A DNA stretch of 64,000 nucleotides from Bacillota bacterium (GTDB lineage: Bacteria > Bacillota > Clostridia > Saccharofermentanales > Fastidiosipilaceae): assembly GCA_023420115.1 (NCBI GenBank), contig JAEZWR010000031.1, forward strand, positions 36,429 through 100,428. The letters are read 5' to 3'. Below are positions 55,138 through 63,915 of the stretch, in pieces. The translations under genes were made by a program, and so were the position numbers. The first letter of the stretch is position 1. The number at the start of each line of letters is the position of its first letter. The notes under the pieces were generated by a model, which was given only the letters and a program-made list of their open reading frames with translations, did no database searches and was not told the DNA's origin.

Positions 55138-56676
55138 ATGTCTAAGGAAGCTAAATTTTATTTTACATCGGATATTCATGGCCATATTTTTCCCAACAAT
55201 TGGAAAGATAGGAGTTTTACTCCGTATGGCTTAATGTGTTTGCAAGAATTTTTTGAGAAAGATGAAAATACCTTGTTGATTGATGGCGGAGATAGTCTGC
55301 AAGGTTCGCCGCTGACATATTTATGCCATGAGGATAATAGACCTGAATTTATTGCAGAGATAATGAATGAACTTGGCTATGATTATATTACCTTAGGTAA
55401 TCACGATTTTAATTATGGTACAGAGTATTTAAATAGGTATTTATCTTCGTCAAAAGCAGTTCCTGTGTGTCAGAATTATCTTTCGAGTAATGATGAGAGA
55501 TGTTTGGCTCCGTGGAGAGTTCATACGTTGGGAAATGGCCTAAGAGTAGGTCTGATTGGAGCTGTTACTGATTCGGTCAATATATGGGAGCGAGAAGAAA
55601 ATTTATCTGGCTGCAAGATAGTTGATGTTGTTTCTGCAATTTCAGAAGTATATGAAGAGTTCATGAAATCTTGTGATATTAGCGTATGTATATATCATGG
55701 TGGATATGAATGCGATCTTGATAATTTTAATAGACTCGAAAATGGCCGTGAAAATGTAGGCGTAGAAATTTGTGAAAAATTTGATTTTGATCTGCTTCTT
55801 TGTTGTCACCAGCATATGTTGACTGAGGGGAGAAACATTCATGGGACATATACAATGCAGAATGCTTCCCAAGCTGCAACAGCTTTTGAGATAAGAGTTA
55901 GGGTAGAAGACGATAAGAAGATTATTAGTTCTAAATTGTTGAAGTCTAGCGAGGCTGATATCCCTACACTCAGCGATGAGCACCTTAAGTTCTTTGATAG
56001 GCTACAAATTTGGCTCGATAGAACGATAGGAAAATTAGATCAGCCTCTTTATCCATCTGATAGGATTGATATGGCTCTCAATGGCTCGGCTCTTGCTGAC
56101 TTTATTAATCACATTCAAAAGGATTACTTAGGAACAGATTTATCATGCACTTCATTTGCTAATGAGATTCCTGGACTTCCTGTGAAAGTAAGAATAAGAG
56201 ATCTTCTTCTTACTTATCCTTTCCCTAATACCTTGGTTGCTATTGAAATTGATGGCAAAACTTTGAAAAAAGGGCTTGAAAGAGCGGCTGAATATCTATC
56301 TATTGATAATGATTCAGCAGGAAAATATCGAATTTCGGAACATTTTCTTAAGCCTAAAGTCGAGCATTATAATTATGACTTTTTCCTTGGGGTCACTGCT
56401 GACATCGATTATAGTAAAGAGTTTGGCACTAGAGTAGGTAAGATGTGGAGATGCAAAGACCCATACGAGAATAATCAAAGTCATGAAGATGAAAAAATTG
56501 CTGATTTATCTACTGAGAATAATTTGGAGATAAAAGACGATGATATCTTCACTTTGGCTATGAATAATTATCGTGCTAGTGGAGCTGGAAATTACCCTTT
56601 TTATACTACTTGTAAGGTAATAAGAAGAGATGCCAGAGATGTATTCGATGTTCTTTGTGATTATTTTTTAAAATGA
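55138..56676 (+). CDS. 5'-nucleotidase/cyclic phosphodiesterase-like metallophosphatase
   Basis: 512 residues without a signal peptide, so cytoplasmic. Metal-site motifs TSDIHGH (about 11-17), IDGGDSLQGSP, LGNHDFNYG, YHGGYECD and CCHQHM are the full calcineurin-like set, and a C-terminal 5-NUCLEOTIDASE-type domain follows (about 330-512). It sits 56 bases after the second phosphonate-type permease, suggesting it acts on the imported compound after uptake. Typical relatives are exported, so the missing signal peptide fits an intracellular role. Confidence 0.87.
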   Translation: MSKEAKFYFTSDIHGHIFPNNWKDRSFTPYGLMCLQEFFEKDENTLLIDGGDSLQGSPLTYLCHEDNRPEFIAEIMNELGYDYITLGNHDFNYGTEYLNRYLSSSKAVPVCQNYLSSNDERCLAPWRVHTLGNGLRVGLIGAVTDSVNIWEREENLSGCKIVDVVSAISEVYEEFMKSCDISVCIYHGGYECDLDNFNRLENGRENVGVEICEKFDFDLLLCCHQHMLTEGRNIHGTYTMQNASQAATAFEIRVRVEDDKKIISSKLLKSSEADIPTLSDEHLKFFDRLQIWLDRTIGKLDQPLYPSDRIDMALNGSALADFINHIQKDYLGTDLSCTSFANEIPGLPVKVRIRDLLLTYPFPNTLVAIEIDGKTLKKGLERAAEYLSIDNDSAGKYRISEHFLKPKVEHYNYDFFLGVTADIDYSKEFGTRVGKMWRCKDPYENNQSHEDEKIADLSTENNLEIKDDDIFTLAMNNYRASGAGNYPFYTTCKVIRRDARDVFDVLCDYFLK

Positions 56677-56723
56677 TTTTGTTTCCTGTGTTTAATGAGA
56701 TTATTTAATTCTGTTAAAAAATT

Positions 56724-56771
56724 TTGCCCTACATATTATTGACATTTATGAGTTACTAATATGCAGGGCAA
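56724..56771. terminator. Bidirectional terminator between convergent genes
   Basis: TTGCCCTACATATTA and TAATATGCAGGGCAA pair with a single mismatch. On the minus strand a T6 follows, ending the lysine importer transcript; on the plus strand a short TTTT follows. Confidence 0.75.
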
Positions 56772-56774
56772 GTT

Positions 56775-57560
56775 TTACATTATATGGCGTATGAAATTAA
56801 TACAGTGTTTACTCTTAGGATTGGAGAAAATATCTTCTGCTTTTCCACTTTCCTCAATGATGCCTCCGTGCATGAAGCAAACTTTACTTGCAACATTTTT
56901 GGCAAATGCCATTTCATGTGTCACAACAACCATTGTCATTCCGCTATTTGCAAGATCCTGCATGACATTTAATACTTCTGCTACCATTTCTGGATCAAGT
57001 GCAGATGTGGGTTCATCAAAGAGCAGGAGCTCAGGATCCATACATAAGGCTCGAGCTATTGCAACGCGCTGTTTCTGCCCGCCCGATATTTGCTCTGGTT
57101 TAGAATGTAAGTAGTCTTTCATTCCGACTTGTTCAAGTAAATTGATTGCTTTGGCTTCGGCTTCTTTTTTATCTCGTTTAAGAACTTTTTCTTGAGCTAG
57201 AAGACAGTTGTCTAAGACTGATAAATTAGGGAATAAGTTGAATTGCTGAAAAACCATACCTACTCTGCTGTGGTAGTTTCTCATATCAAAGTCTTTTTCA
57301 AAGATAGATTTACCATGAAATAAAATATCACCTTTATCGGCTTCTTCCAGTAGGTTTATACAGCGCAGAAGTGTTGATTTACCAGAACCTGATGATCCAA
57401 TTAGAGCGATTACCTCACCTTTTGAAATATTCAAACTAACGTCTCTTAATATTTCTTTACCGTCAAAATTTTTGGCAAGATTCTTAATTTGAACAATGAA
57501 ATTATTATCTGTATTTGGGACTTGTTCTGCTTGATGATTATGTGCCGATGAATTAGTCAT
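56775..57560 (-). CDS. Lysine (polar amino acid) ABC transporter ATPase
   Basis: 261 residues, GlnQ type: Walker A GSSGSGKST, Q-loop FQQFNLFPN, signature ISGGQKQR, Walker B LLFDEPTSALDPEM, H-loop THEMAFA. It overlaps the fused permease gene by 8 bases, and both follow a lysine riboswitch, so lysine is the probable substrate. The first 20 residues (TNSSAHNHQAEQ) lie outside the fold. Confidence 0.92.
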   Translation of the reverse strand: MTNSSAHNHQAEQVPNTDNNFIVQIKNLAKNFDGKEILRDVSLNISKGEVIALIGSSGSGKSTLLRCINLLEEADKGDILFHGKSIFEKDFDMRNYHSRVGMVFQQFNLFPNLSVLDNCLLAQEKVLKRDKKEAEAKAINLLEQVGMKDYLHSKPEQISGGQKQRVAIARALCMDPELLLFDEPTSALDPEMVAEVLNVMQDLANSGMTMVVVTHEMAFAKNVASKVCFMHGGIIEESGKAEDIFSNPKSKHCINFIRHIM

Positions 57561-59316
57561 TTTTTAGTCCTCCTGTTGAACTACTAAGTGAGAATGGTTT
57601 TTTATTACCGTGCCTTGTTCCGAAATAATTGATAAGTCTTGTCGTAGTGAAGGTCAAGACGAAATAGATAAGAGCAGTAATTATATAAGTTTGAAAAATG
57701 AGAAAGGTTGACCCAGCTATAGACTTTGTTGCGAAGAAAAGTTCTGTAACTGATATAACATTAAGCACGGAGGTATCTTTGATATTTACAACAAATTCAT
57801 TACCGACGGACGGGAGAATAGCCTTGATTGTTTGGGGCAAAATAACATATCTCATACTTTGAGTATGGCTTAGACCCAAGGCTTGACAGGCTTCATGCTG
57901 GGCTTTATCTACTGATCTTATTCCTCCTCTAATAACTTCTGCTAAATATGCACCAGTATTTATCGATACAATAATAAAACCTGCGATCATAGGACTCATT
58001 TCTAGATTAAAGAATAGTCTACTACCATAAAAAATGAGTATAGCCTGTACCATCATAGGAGTTCCACGAAAAATTTCTATGTAAATGTTTAGAAGCAAGT
58101 GGAGAAGTTTGATAGAGAATTTATATATTAAGGAACTTCTTTTCCTAATAGGAATTTCTCTCAAAATTTGCACGATTAAACCGATGAAGAAACCTGCTAA
58201 TGTTCCTGAGATAGAGATTAACATAGTTATAGCAGCGCCACGTAAGAATAACCCTGCATAGTTATTTATTATGTCTTTCATTGAAGATACGAAGCTGATA
58301 TTGCTGTCAGCATCTACAGTTTCCAGACGAATCATCTCTGACATTATATTTTGTCTTTTATCTTCTGATATAGAAGCTAGGGCAATATTGATATCTTTAT
58401 CAAGTCCGCTGTCTTTCCTTACCCCAACTGAAATTGAAACATCTTCATCATTTACTACGAACCCTTTATTAGCTTCAAAAGAAATAAATCTCAGATCAGG
58501 ATTTGAAGCTACGGCAGCCATAGCTCCGGGTCTCTCAGAAACATAGGCATCTATAGAGTTTGCTCTTAGTGCTGAAATCATAGTTGGAAATGAGTCTAGA
58601 GCAGCTTGTTTATTTACACCATTTATTTGGTCAATTACCTGATAATGGAAGGTATTAAGCTGTGCTGTAATCTTAGCTCCTGAAAAGTCACTTAAAGTAT
58701 CAGCTTCAGAAAATTTGCTATCACCTTTTATAACTAAGACTAAGTCTGAGGTGTAGTATGAATTGCTAAAATCAATTTGTTCACGTCTTTCTGCAGTTGG
58801 ACTCATACCTGCGATAATACAATCAATAAGTCCCGACATTAGTGCTGGAGTCAGCCCGTCCCACTCAATTTTTTGTATTTCAAGCTTAAGTCCCATTGAG
58901 TCCGCCAAAAGCTTCGCCATTTGCAAATCATAGCCGTTGGCATACTCTCCTGGGCTATTAGAAATAGGATAAGCTCCGTCAGCGGGGGAAGTCTGCGTCC
59001 AGTTAAATGGAGAGTAATTCGCTTCCATTCCCACTTTCAATACACCTTCTCTTGCCAATTTTTTATGCAATATTTCTTCTTCATTTGTCTTAGCATTGCC
59101 ATTGACATAAGATGATGTACCTTGCTCTTCAGTAGATGAAGCATCCTGTGTATCTATACTTTCAGCTTGAATTTGAAAAGGATAGAGTCTAAGGACATTA
59201 GATAATGTTAGTAAACTAGTACAAAATATAGCTATAGCTATAAAGGGTAAAACTAATTTACTAATAGAAGCTCTATTGCGTAGATTGAGCTTAGGCGGAT
59301 AGTGACTTTTGTTCAT
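57553..59316 (-). CDS. Fused substrate-binding protein/permease of a lysine ABC importer
   Basis: 587 residues: one N-terminal helix as anchor (about 20-42), a linker, a family-3 binding domain (about 90-330, with VGMEANYSPFNWTQTSP and LIDCIIAGMSPTAERR) and a permease domain (about 355-570, with EIFRGTPMMVQAI and EACQALGLSHTQSMRYVILPQ). Fusion ties receptor to channel in a one-to-one ratio. A lysine riboswitch with terminator controls it, giving lysine as the most likely ligand. GGAGG precedes ATG. Confidence 0.92.
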   Translation of the reverse strand: MNKSHYPPKLNLRNRASISKLVLPFIAIAIFCTSLLTLSNVLRLYPFQIQAESIDTQDASSTEEQGTSSYVNGNAKTNEEEILHKKLAREGVLKVGMEANYSPFNWTQTSPADGAYPISNSPGEYANGYDLQMAKLLADSMGLKLEIQKIEWDGLTPALMSGLIDCIIAGMSPTAERREQIDFSNSYYTSDLVLVIKGDSKFSEADTLSDFSGAKITAQLNTFHYQVIDQINGVNKQAALDSFPTMISALRANSIDAYVSERPGAMAAVASNPDLRFISFEANKGFVVNDEDVSISVGVRKDSGLDKDINIALASISEDKRQNIMSEMIRLETVDADSNISFVSSMKDIINNYAGLFLRGAAITMLISISGTLAGFFIGLIVQILREIPIRKRSSLIYKFSIKLLHLLLNIYIEIFRGTPMMVQAILIFYGSRLFFNLEMSPMIAGFIIVSINTGAYLAEVIRGGIRSVDKAQHEACQALGLSHTQSMRYVILPQTIKAILPSVGNEFVVNIKDTSVLNVISVTELFFATKSIAGSTFLIFQTYIITALIYFVLTFTTTRLINYFGTRHGNKKPFSLSSSTGGLKND

Positions 59317-59355
59317 TGATATTTTCCTCCAGGCAATAAATTCTTGCCCGAGAGA

Positions 59356-59390
59356 AATAAAAAAAGTGCATCAGGTAAAGATGCACTATC
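59356..59390 (-). terminator. Riboswitch-controlled terminator of the lysine importer
   Basis: On the minus strand AGTGCATC and GATGCACT (59365-59372 and 59380-59387) form the stem, followed by T7. The bases GATAGTGC at 59383-59390 can instead pair with GCGCTATC of the aptamer's P1 (59412-59419), forming the antiterminator when lysine is absent. Confidence 0.85.
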
Positions 59391-59411
59391 GCTAATAATT
59401 AATCTCGAGCA

Positions 59412-59576
59412 GATAGCGCAACATCCATTGCCGAGCCAATGGATGACAGTCCGAATCCTATTAAGAATCGACCCAGGAAAGTTAAGTGCCCTAAACAATC
59501 CTTCGGCGAAATCCCCTTTCACCAACTTCATAGACCGCCGTCTCAGAAGGTTACTAATGTCATTCGCACCTCTACC
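59412..59576 (-). promoter_or_regulatory. Lysine riboswitch of the fused importer gene
   Basis: On the minus strand: P1 GGTAG/CTATC, AGAGGTGC (59566-59573), an AGTAACC bend in P2, GTGAAAGGGG and TTCGCCGAAGG (59501-59510) of P3, P4 with a conserved GG, and GGACTGTCA plus P5 stem TCCATTG/CAATGGA, ending in GCGCTATC. This is a canonical lysine aptamer. Lysine binding closes P1, releases the terminator and stops transcription of the importer. Confidence 0.93.
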
Positions 59577-59609
59577 TCATCTATGATGAGGATTTGTGAA
59601 CTGGTAAAT

Positions 59610-59639
59610 ATGCTAGCACGTAATAAAATTTTCTGTCAA
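59610..59639 (-). promoter_or_regulatory. Promoter of the lysine-importer operon
   Basis: On the minus strand TTGACA (59634-59639), an 18-base spacer ending in TGC, and TAGCAT (59610-59615): a consensus -35 with an extended -10, about 35 bases before the aptamer. Confidence 0.7.
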
Positions 59640-59782
59640 GAAGAGGAATAAGTTTTAGTGAAATTAAGAGAGGAAAAAGCACTTTGTGTATTCTAGTTTA
59701 CTTGACTATGTTCAAATTACACAAATTATAATTCAAGATAAATAGATTGTATGGTATATTTATTTAAAGATAGGGGGAAATT

Positions 59783-60700
59783 ATGCCCAGAATTTCAGTA
59801 ATAATGCCAGTTTATAATGTTGAAAATTATATTGATGAGGCAGTTCAAAGTATATTGAGCCAAACTTTTTCTGATTTTGAGCTTCTAATATTTGATGATC
59901 TATCAAGCGATAGTACATGTGAACGTATATCAAGATTAAAAGATTCCAGAATTAAACTATTTAATATGGAAATGAAAAGTTCTCTTCCTATAATAAAAAA
60001 TTATGCATTAAGTAAAGTTAATGGAGAATACATTGCCTTTATGGATGGTGATGATATTTCATATCCTGACAGATTTGACAAAGAACTTAGATTTTTGTCT
60101 GAACATAAGGATGTTGATGTAGTTAGTGGAAGTCATCATAACTTTGGTAAATCAGATAGAGTATTTCATTTGCCCAAATTAGATGAAGAAATTAAACAAA
60201 CCATGGTTTTTCATACAAGAATATGCAATGGTGGTTCGCTACTGAGATCTTCTATCCTTTTTGATAATAATATAAAGTTCAGAAATGAGTTTTTTGTATG
60301 TGAAGATTATGCTCTTTGGGTAGATCTTATGAGATGTGCAAAATTTGCTAATATTGGTGACTTTGTTTTGAAAATAAGAGTAAGAGATCAAAATACGACT
60401 AGTCAGAGTCGAGTAAAACCATATCGGAGAATACTTCGCAAATCTATTCTTGATCAAATACATAGAGAAATTTTTGAATATTTAGATTTTAATATGAGTG
60501 AAGATGAATTGAGTCTTTTCAATGAATTCGTCGGAGATTGTTCTGTAGCAGAACATCTTAGAAGAGAAGTCGATGCTCTCGAGGAGCTTTTTATTAATAT
60601 GAGTTTGAGAGCCAAACAGCATCCTCGTATTAATCAAGAATTTTGGCAAACAGAGTTTGATAATAGGCTTACTAAATATAGAAAGTTTCAGTTTGCTTAA
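59783..60700 (+). CDS. Family 2 glycosyltransferase
   Basis: 305 residues with a GT-A fold start ISVIMPVYNVENYIDEAV (residues 4-21), QTFSDFELLIFDD and the metal-binding FMDGDDISYPDRF, then FVCEDYALWVDLM with the catalytic Asp region. It adds a sugar from a nucleotide donor to a surface glycan. GGGGG site before ATG. First of a short run of surface polysaccharide genes with the next glycosyltransferase. Confidence 0.88.
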   Translation: MPRISVIMPVYNVENYIDEAVQSILSQTFSDFELLIFDDLSSDSTCERISRLKDSRIKLFNMEMKSSLPIIKNYALSKVNGEYIAFMDGDDISYPDRFDKELRFLSEHKDVDVVSGSHHNFGKSDRVFHLPKLDEEIKQTMVFHTRICNGGSLLRSSILFDNNIKFRNEFFVCEDYALWVDLMRCAKFANIGDFVLKIRVRDQNTTSQSRVKPYRRILRKSILDQIHREIFEYLDFNMSEDELSLFNEFVGDCSVAEHLRREVDALEELFINMSLRAKQHPRINQEFWQTEFDNRLTKYRKFQFA

Positions 60701-60748
60701 ATAGGTATTTGTTAAATTAATTTTAGTTTTTATATTAAAAGGTAGCAA

Positions 60749-61912
60749 ATGAAAAGAGTTTTGTTAATTGACGATAAACCAGATTTTGGTGGAATTGCCA
60801 GACACTGTCATTATTTACTAAGAACTTTGTCATCTGAATATCAATTTACTGTTTTGGCAAGTAATACGCAGTCTTATTTTGATATATGTGAGGAACTAGG
60901 ACTTGAACTGATTCAAGCCCATTTAAAAACTTGGAAAGAAGCTAAAGAATGTTATGATTCTGTGGGTATAACAAAGGAAAAATTTGATCTCATTCATACT
61001 CATAGTACATTATTTGCCCTAGATCTTTTGCGAGCGATGATTGACAAAGATATTCCAATCATAACCAGTCGTCATAGTGTCTTGCCTGCAGATAGACCAT
61101 ATAAGGAAGGATACTTCTTAGCAGCATCTGTTGTCGCTATGTGTAGACAAAAAAATAATCGTTTAATTGTGGTGAGCGAAGCTGTAAAAGATGCATATAG
61201 CAAACTTGGCGCTGAGCCAAAAGAAACTATTGTAATTCCTAATGCTGTAGCTGATAAATATTGTGAAAGTAAAAACTTATGCCGATATGATGAATTTGAA
61301 GTTTCTAGAAAAGAAGATAATGAAAGAGATAAGAAATTTCTATTTATTGGTAGATTAAGTTCTGATAAAAATCCGATGCTTGCAGTAGAAGCTTTTTGCT
61401 CGGCAAGTAGACGATTAAAAAATATAAGTTTAGATATAATCGGAGATGGACCACTTAGATCAGAGCTTGAAAGTGTTGTCCATAAATACGAATTGCAAGA
61501 TACGATTAGATTTTTGGGCTTTGTTGAAAATGCTGATGAGTTAATACCAGAGTATGATATCTTGCTTAATACATCACCCCTTGAAGCCTGTTCATATACA
61601 ATGATTGAAAGTTTGATGCAGGCGAGACCTGTTATTTGTGGCAATTGTAAGGGTAATATAAGTATGTTTTATGATGGCGATATTAATCTTGGAAGAAACC
61701 TTGATAATATGTCCAAAAGTTTACATGAACAAGCAGTTATATTTCATAATGGAGATATTGAGAGTGTTGAAAAAGCAATAATATACTTTGCTGAATTTGG
61801 TGGCGACTTAAGGAATATAGGAAAAATAGCCAGAGAGCATTATCTAAGAAACTTTAATTTGGAAGTATTTAGAAATAGACATATCGATATATATAATAGT
61901 TTGCTCTCTTAG
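60749..61912 (+). CDS. Family 4 glycosyltransferase
   Basis: 387 residues, GT-B fold. GGIARHCHYLLRTLS at the start (donor/acceptor loop), LIHTHSTLFALDLL, FIGRLSSDKNPMLAVEAF, RFLGFVENADELIPEYDILLNTS and EACSYTMIESLMQARPVI (E-x7-E type) mark the GT4 family. It likely extends a surface glycan with the neighbouring GT2. AAGGTAG precedes ATG, 48 bases after the previous gene. Confidence 0.88.
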   Translation: MKRVLLIDDKPDFGGIARHCHYLLRTLSSEYQFTVLASNTQSYFDICEELGLELIQAHLKTWKEAKECYDSVGITKEKFDLIHTHSTLFALDLLRAMIDKDIPIITSRHSVLPADRPYKEGYFLAASVVAMCRQKNNRLIVVSEAVKDAYSKLGAEPKETIVIPNAVADKYCESKNLCRYDEFEVSRKEDNERDKKFLFIGRLSSDKNPMLAVEAFCSASRRLKNISLDIIGDGPLRSELESVVHKYELQDTIRFLGFVENADELIPEYDILLNTSPLEACSYTMIESLMQARPVICGNCKGNISMFYDGDINLGRNLDNMSKSLHEQAVIFHNGDIESVEKAIIYFAEFGGDLRNIGKIAREHYLRNFNLEVFRNRHIDIYNSLLS

Positions 61913-61986
61913 GTCATATATCTAAGATAAAGTTGTATATCTTAGATGAATTTTAATAAAAGAATTAGAAGGAATTATGAGAACTT

Positions 61987-62799
61987 ATGACCATTGGTTT
62001 AAATATATTAGGCAAACTCAAAAGGAATTATAATATTCTCATAAGTTCAAAATTATTTAATAGATTCTTATATGTTTGCGTCTTGAGTATACTTGCTTCT
62101 TTAAAGGATATTTTTGGAGTATATATTGTTTCTTCATTTGTTGATGCACTAGCAAGTGGTAATATTGAATTATTGCTTTGGATTCAATTATTTGCTCTAT
62201 TACTAATCGGCTTGCTTCTTACTACAAGCTTAAATGTTGTTAAAAATAGCATCAGCTCTGGACTTGAAATTTTCTTGCGAAGAAGACTTAGATATTCATT
62301 ATTAAATACTCCTATCAAACACATATATGGCACAGCTAGTTCTCAAATTATAAATATATGTGAAAGAGAATTTTTAGAGATAAAGAAATATTATACTCAG
62401 GTAATCCCAAATCTTATCAGCCTAATCTCCTATTTGCTTTTTGCCTTTATTTATTTATGCGAGAAAAATGTTTTTATTGCAATTTACACAGTGGCGATTA
62501 CGTTGGTGGTGACACCCTTACTTTTTAAGCTTCAAAAAAAATTAAAGGAACTCAATATTGAAGAACGAAATATTGCAGATCTCAGACAAGATAATATTGA
62601 TGAAATAAGTAATGCACATGAATTTATCAAGGCAAATAGCTTCGAGACTCAAATAATTAATTTAAAAAAACGCGTGGATGCAAAGTATAAAAAAGTTAAG
62701 CGAAATTTGTTCAAGGAAGAACTTAATATAAATATTCTCCTTTGTTACATTTCATATCTTCCAGGTGTCAGTATTGCCTTGCTTGGTATATTCCTTTAA
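61987..62799 (+). pseudogene. ABC exporter membrane domain lacking its ATPase, decaying
   Basis: 270 residues forming five helices of an ABC exporter membrane domain (about 25-270), then a stop at 62797-62799. A full half-transporter would have a sixth helix and a 250-residue ATPase domain. The frame picks up again after a shift at about 62827 (MMSLSLANGIKLFLFK, then ELGGLAIAYSESY in another frame), matching the missing helix 6 region, so frame-shifting mutations have occurred. AGAAGGA lies 13 bases before ATG, a poor spacing. No ATPase follows. Confidence 0.65.
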
Positions 62800-63300
62800 A
62801 AAAATAAGTGGTAATGGTGAGTCATGATGAGTTTGAGTTTAGCAAATGGGATAAAGTTATTTTTGTTTAAGTGAATTAGGGGGATTAGCGATAGCATATA
62901 GTGAGAGTTATAGAGAAAAAATATCGAAATACTTAGAAAATAAAAATTCCTCCTTCGGTAAAGGGCGAAATATTGGTTGATACTGTTTTAGTTTCGGGCT
63001 TAAATTGTTATAGATTTATTGAATTAGAAATAAAAGAAGATGGTACATTGAATTTTTAAATACCTATTTTTATCCTAAAAGTAGAAACGATATAATACAA
63101 AAGGTTAATTCAATTTTAAATAAAGATCATATGATATCGCAATATGATTTAGATAGAAATATAGACAAGCTAAATAATGTTAATTATTATACAGTTTATA
63201 ATGTAGTGAAGAATGAAGCTCCAATAAGGAATGAAATATAGCTAAAATATAATGAATTATTGGAGATGCTAAGGGCAGCAAGCTTCACAGAAATAGGGAA
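62800..63300 (+). pseudogene. Frame-shifted gene remnants
   Basis: Segments that read as protein in different frames: LGGLAIAYSESYREKISKYL (about 62885-62940), GEILVDTVLVSG...EIKEDGTLNF (about 62968-63059) and NTYFYPKSRNDIIQK...EAPIRNEI (about 63059-63241). The last stretch, about 60 residues, has no recognised family. Together they look like the degraded 3' part of the exporter and one further gene. Confidence 0.5.
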
Positions 63301-63340
63301 TAGTTTGTAAATATATTATTCAAATTCAATTTCGTAATAA

Positions 63341-63352
63341 TTGTGTTATAAT
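63341..63352 (+). promoter_or_regulatory. Promoter of the predicted antisense antitoxin RNA
   Basis: TTGTGTTATAAT: a TGTG extended -10 joined to consensus TATAAT (63347-63352). Start of transcription expected near 63359-63360. The -35 is weak. Confidence 0.55.
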
Positions 63353-63358
63353 ACAAAT

Positions 63359-63424
63359 AGGCTAAAAGAGTGTACATTAGCCAAAGCAAAAAAGCCTAGG
63401 AGTTCCGTTCCTGGGCTTTTTCTA
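63359..63424 (+). ncRNA. Predicted type I antitoxin RNA (par RNAII-like)
   Basis: A ~65-nt RNA between promoter and terminator. A stem GGCTAA/TTAGCC (63360-63365, 63377-63382) presents the 11-base loop AAGAGTGTACA, and CCAAAGCAA follows. Both elements recur at 63531-63541 and 63548-63556, where the minus-strand toxin mRNA carries their complements over its start region. This matches RNAII of the pAD1 par locus in size, layout and use of repeats. Inferred from sequence only. Confidence 0.6.
63389..63421. terminator. Bidirectional terminator shared by toxin mRNA and antitoxin RNA
   Basis: AAAAAGCCTAGGA (63389-63401) pairs with TCCTGGGCTTTTT (63409-63421, one G-U), with T/A runs on both sides, so it works in both directions. 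Confidence 0.85.
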
Positions 63425-63464
63425 TTCCGTTTTGGCAAGGTGGCTTAATCCTTAGGCTAGTCGC

Positions 63465-63551
63465 CTATTGCTTCCTGTCTAGCCATTTGCAAATATAATA
63501 GGCGATTATATTTGCCGTAACAGAAAGTATAAGAGTGTACAAAATTTCCAA
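63465..63551 (-). CDS. Predicted Fst/Ldr-like type I toxin peptide
   Basis: A 28-residue peptide, MEILYTLILSVTANI followed by IAYYICKWLDRKQ: a single hydrophobic helix with a C-terminal WLDRK motif similar in layout to Fst. TTG start is 8 bases after a full AGGAGG site (63560-63565). Codons 1-8 are complementary to the antitoxin RNA's repeat elements, so pairing would block translation. A perfect 11-bp hairpin (GCAAATATAAT/ATTATATTTGC, 63489-63515) lies in the coding part. Expected to damage the membrane when unpaired. Too short for most gene finders. Confidence 0.6.
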   Translation of the reverse strand: MEILYTLILSVTANIIAYYICKWLDRKQ

Positions 63552-63565
63552 AGCAATCACCTCCT

Positions 63566-63915
63566 AACTTTGCCAGTATAGGAAGCGGCAACGACATAAT
63601 TTATAATTGAATGAAATCCCTTTAAATGAAAAAGTTTATAACCCAAATTTGAATAGAGAGCTTATTTTTGTGGAACACTTTACTGTTGTTGATTGGATAA
63701 TGAATTCTTGTGTAAAAAAGTATTATAGATGAGAAAAAAGTTTGTTTATACAAACAAATATAATTAAAAGTAATAGTTTTTACTTAGGTAGAAAAACTGT
63801 GTCAAAATACTATATTTCTATCAATATATCTTTAGATAATTAAATAGCTAGGTATATTTCTAGATCGTTTAGCTAAATAATTTTACATATTGAAGAAATT
63901 TGGGTATAAAAAAAA
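63566..63915. other. AT-rich region: toxin leader and undefined DNA
   Basis: The first part is the toxin mRNA leader, with a TTGCC/GGCAA hairpin (63570-63591) and an AT-rich putative promoter around 63599-63625 on the minus strand. The remainder, to the tRNA, has a weak GTTTGT/ACAAAC inverted repeat near 63750 and no credible gene. Confidence 0.5.

Larger units (their letters stand above)
63366..63556 (+). repeat. Direct repeats AAGAGTGTACA and CCAAAGCAA
   Basis: Copies of AAGAGTGTACA at 63366-63376 and 63531-63541, each followed a few bases later by CCAAAGCAA (63381-63389, 63548-63556). They link the antitoxin RNA to the toxin start region. Confidence 0.85.

Noticed and set aside
59313..59531. 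A 72-residue minus-strand open frame upstream of the fused importer
   Set aside because: It lies over the lysine aptamer and terminator; conserved RNA motifs explain the sequence.
63607..63732. Short frame with RELIFVEHFTVVDWIMNSCV as a transposase fragment
   Set aside because: The resemblance to IS5-like VEH motifs is weak, and no terminal inverted repeats or other transposase parts are present.
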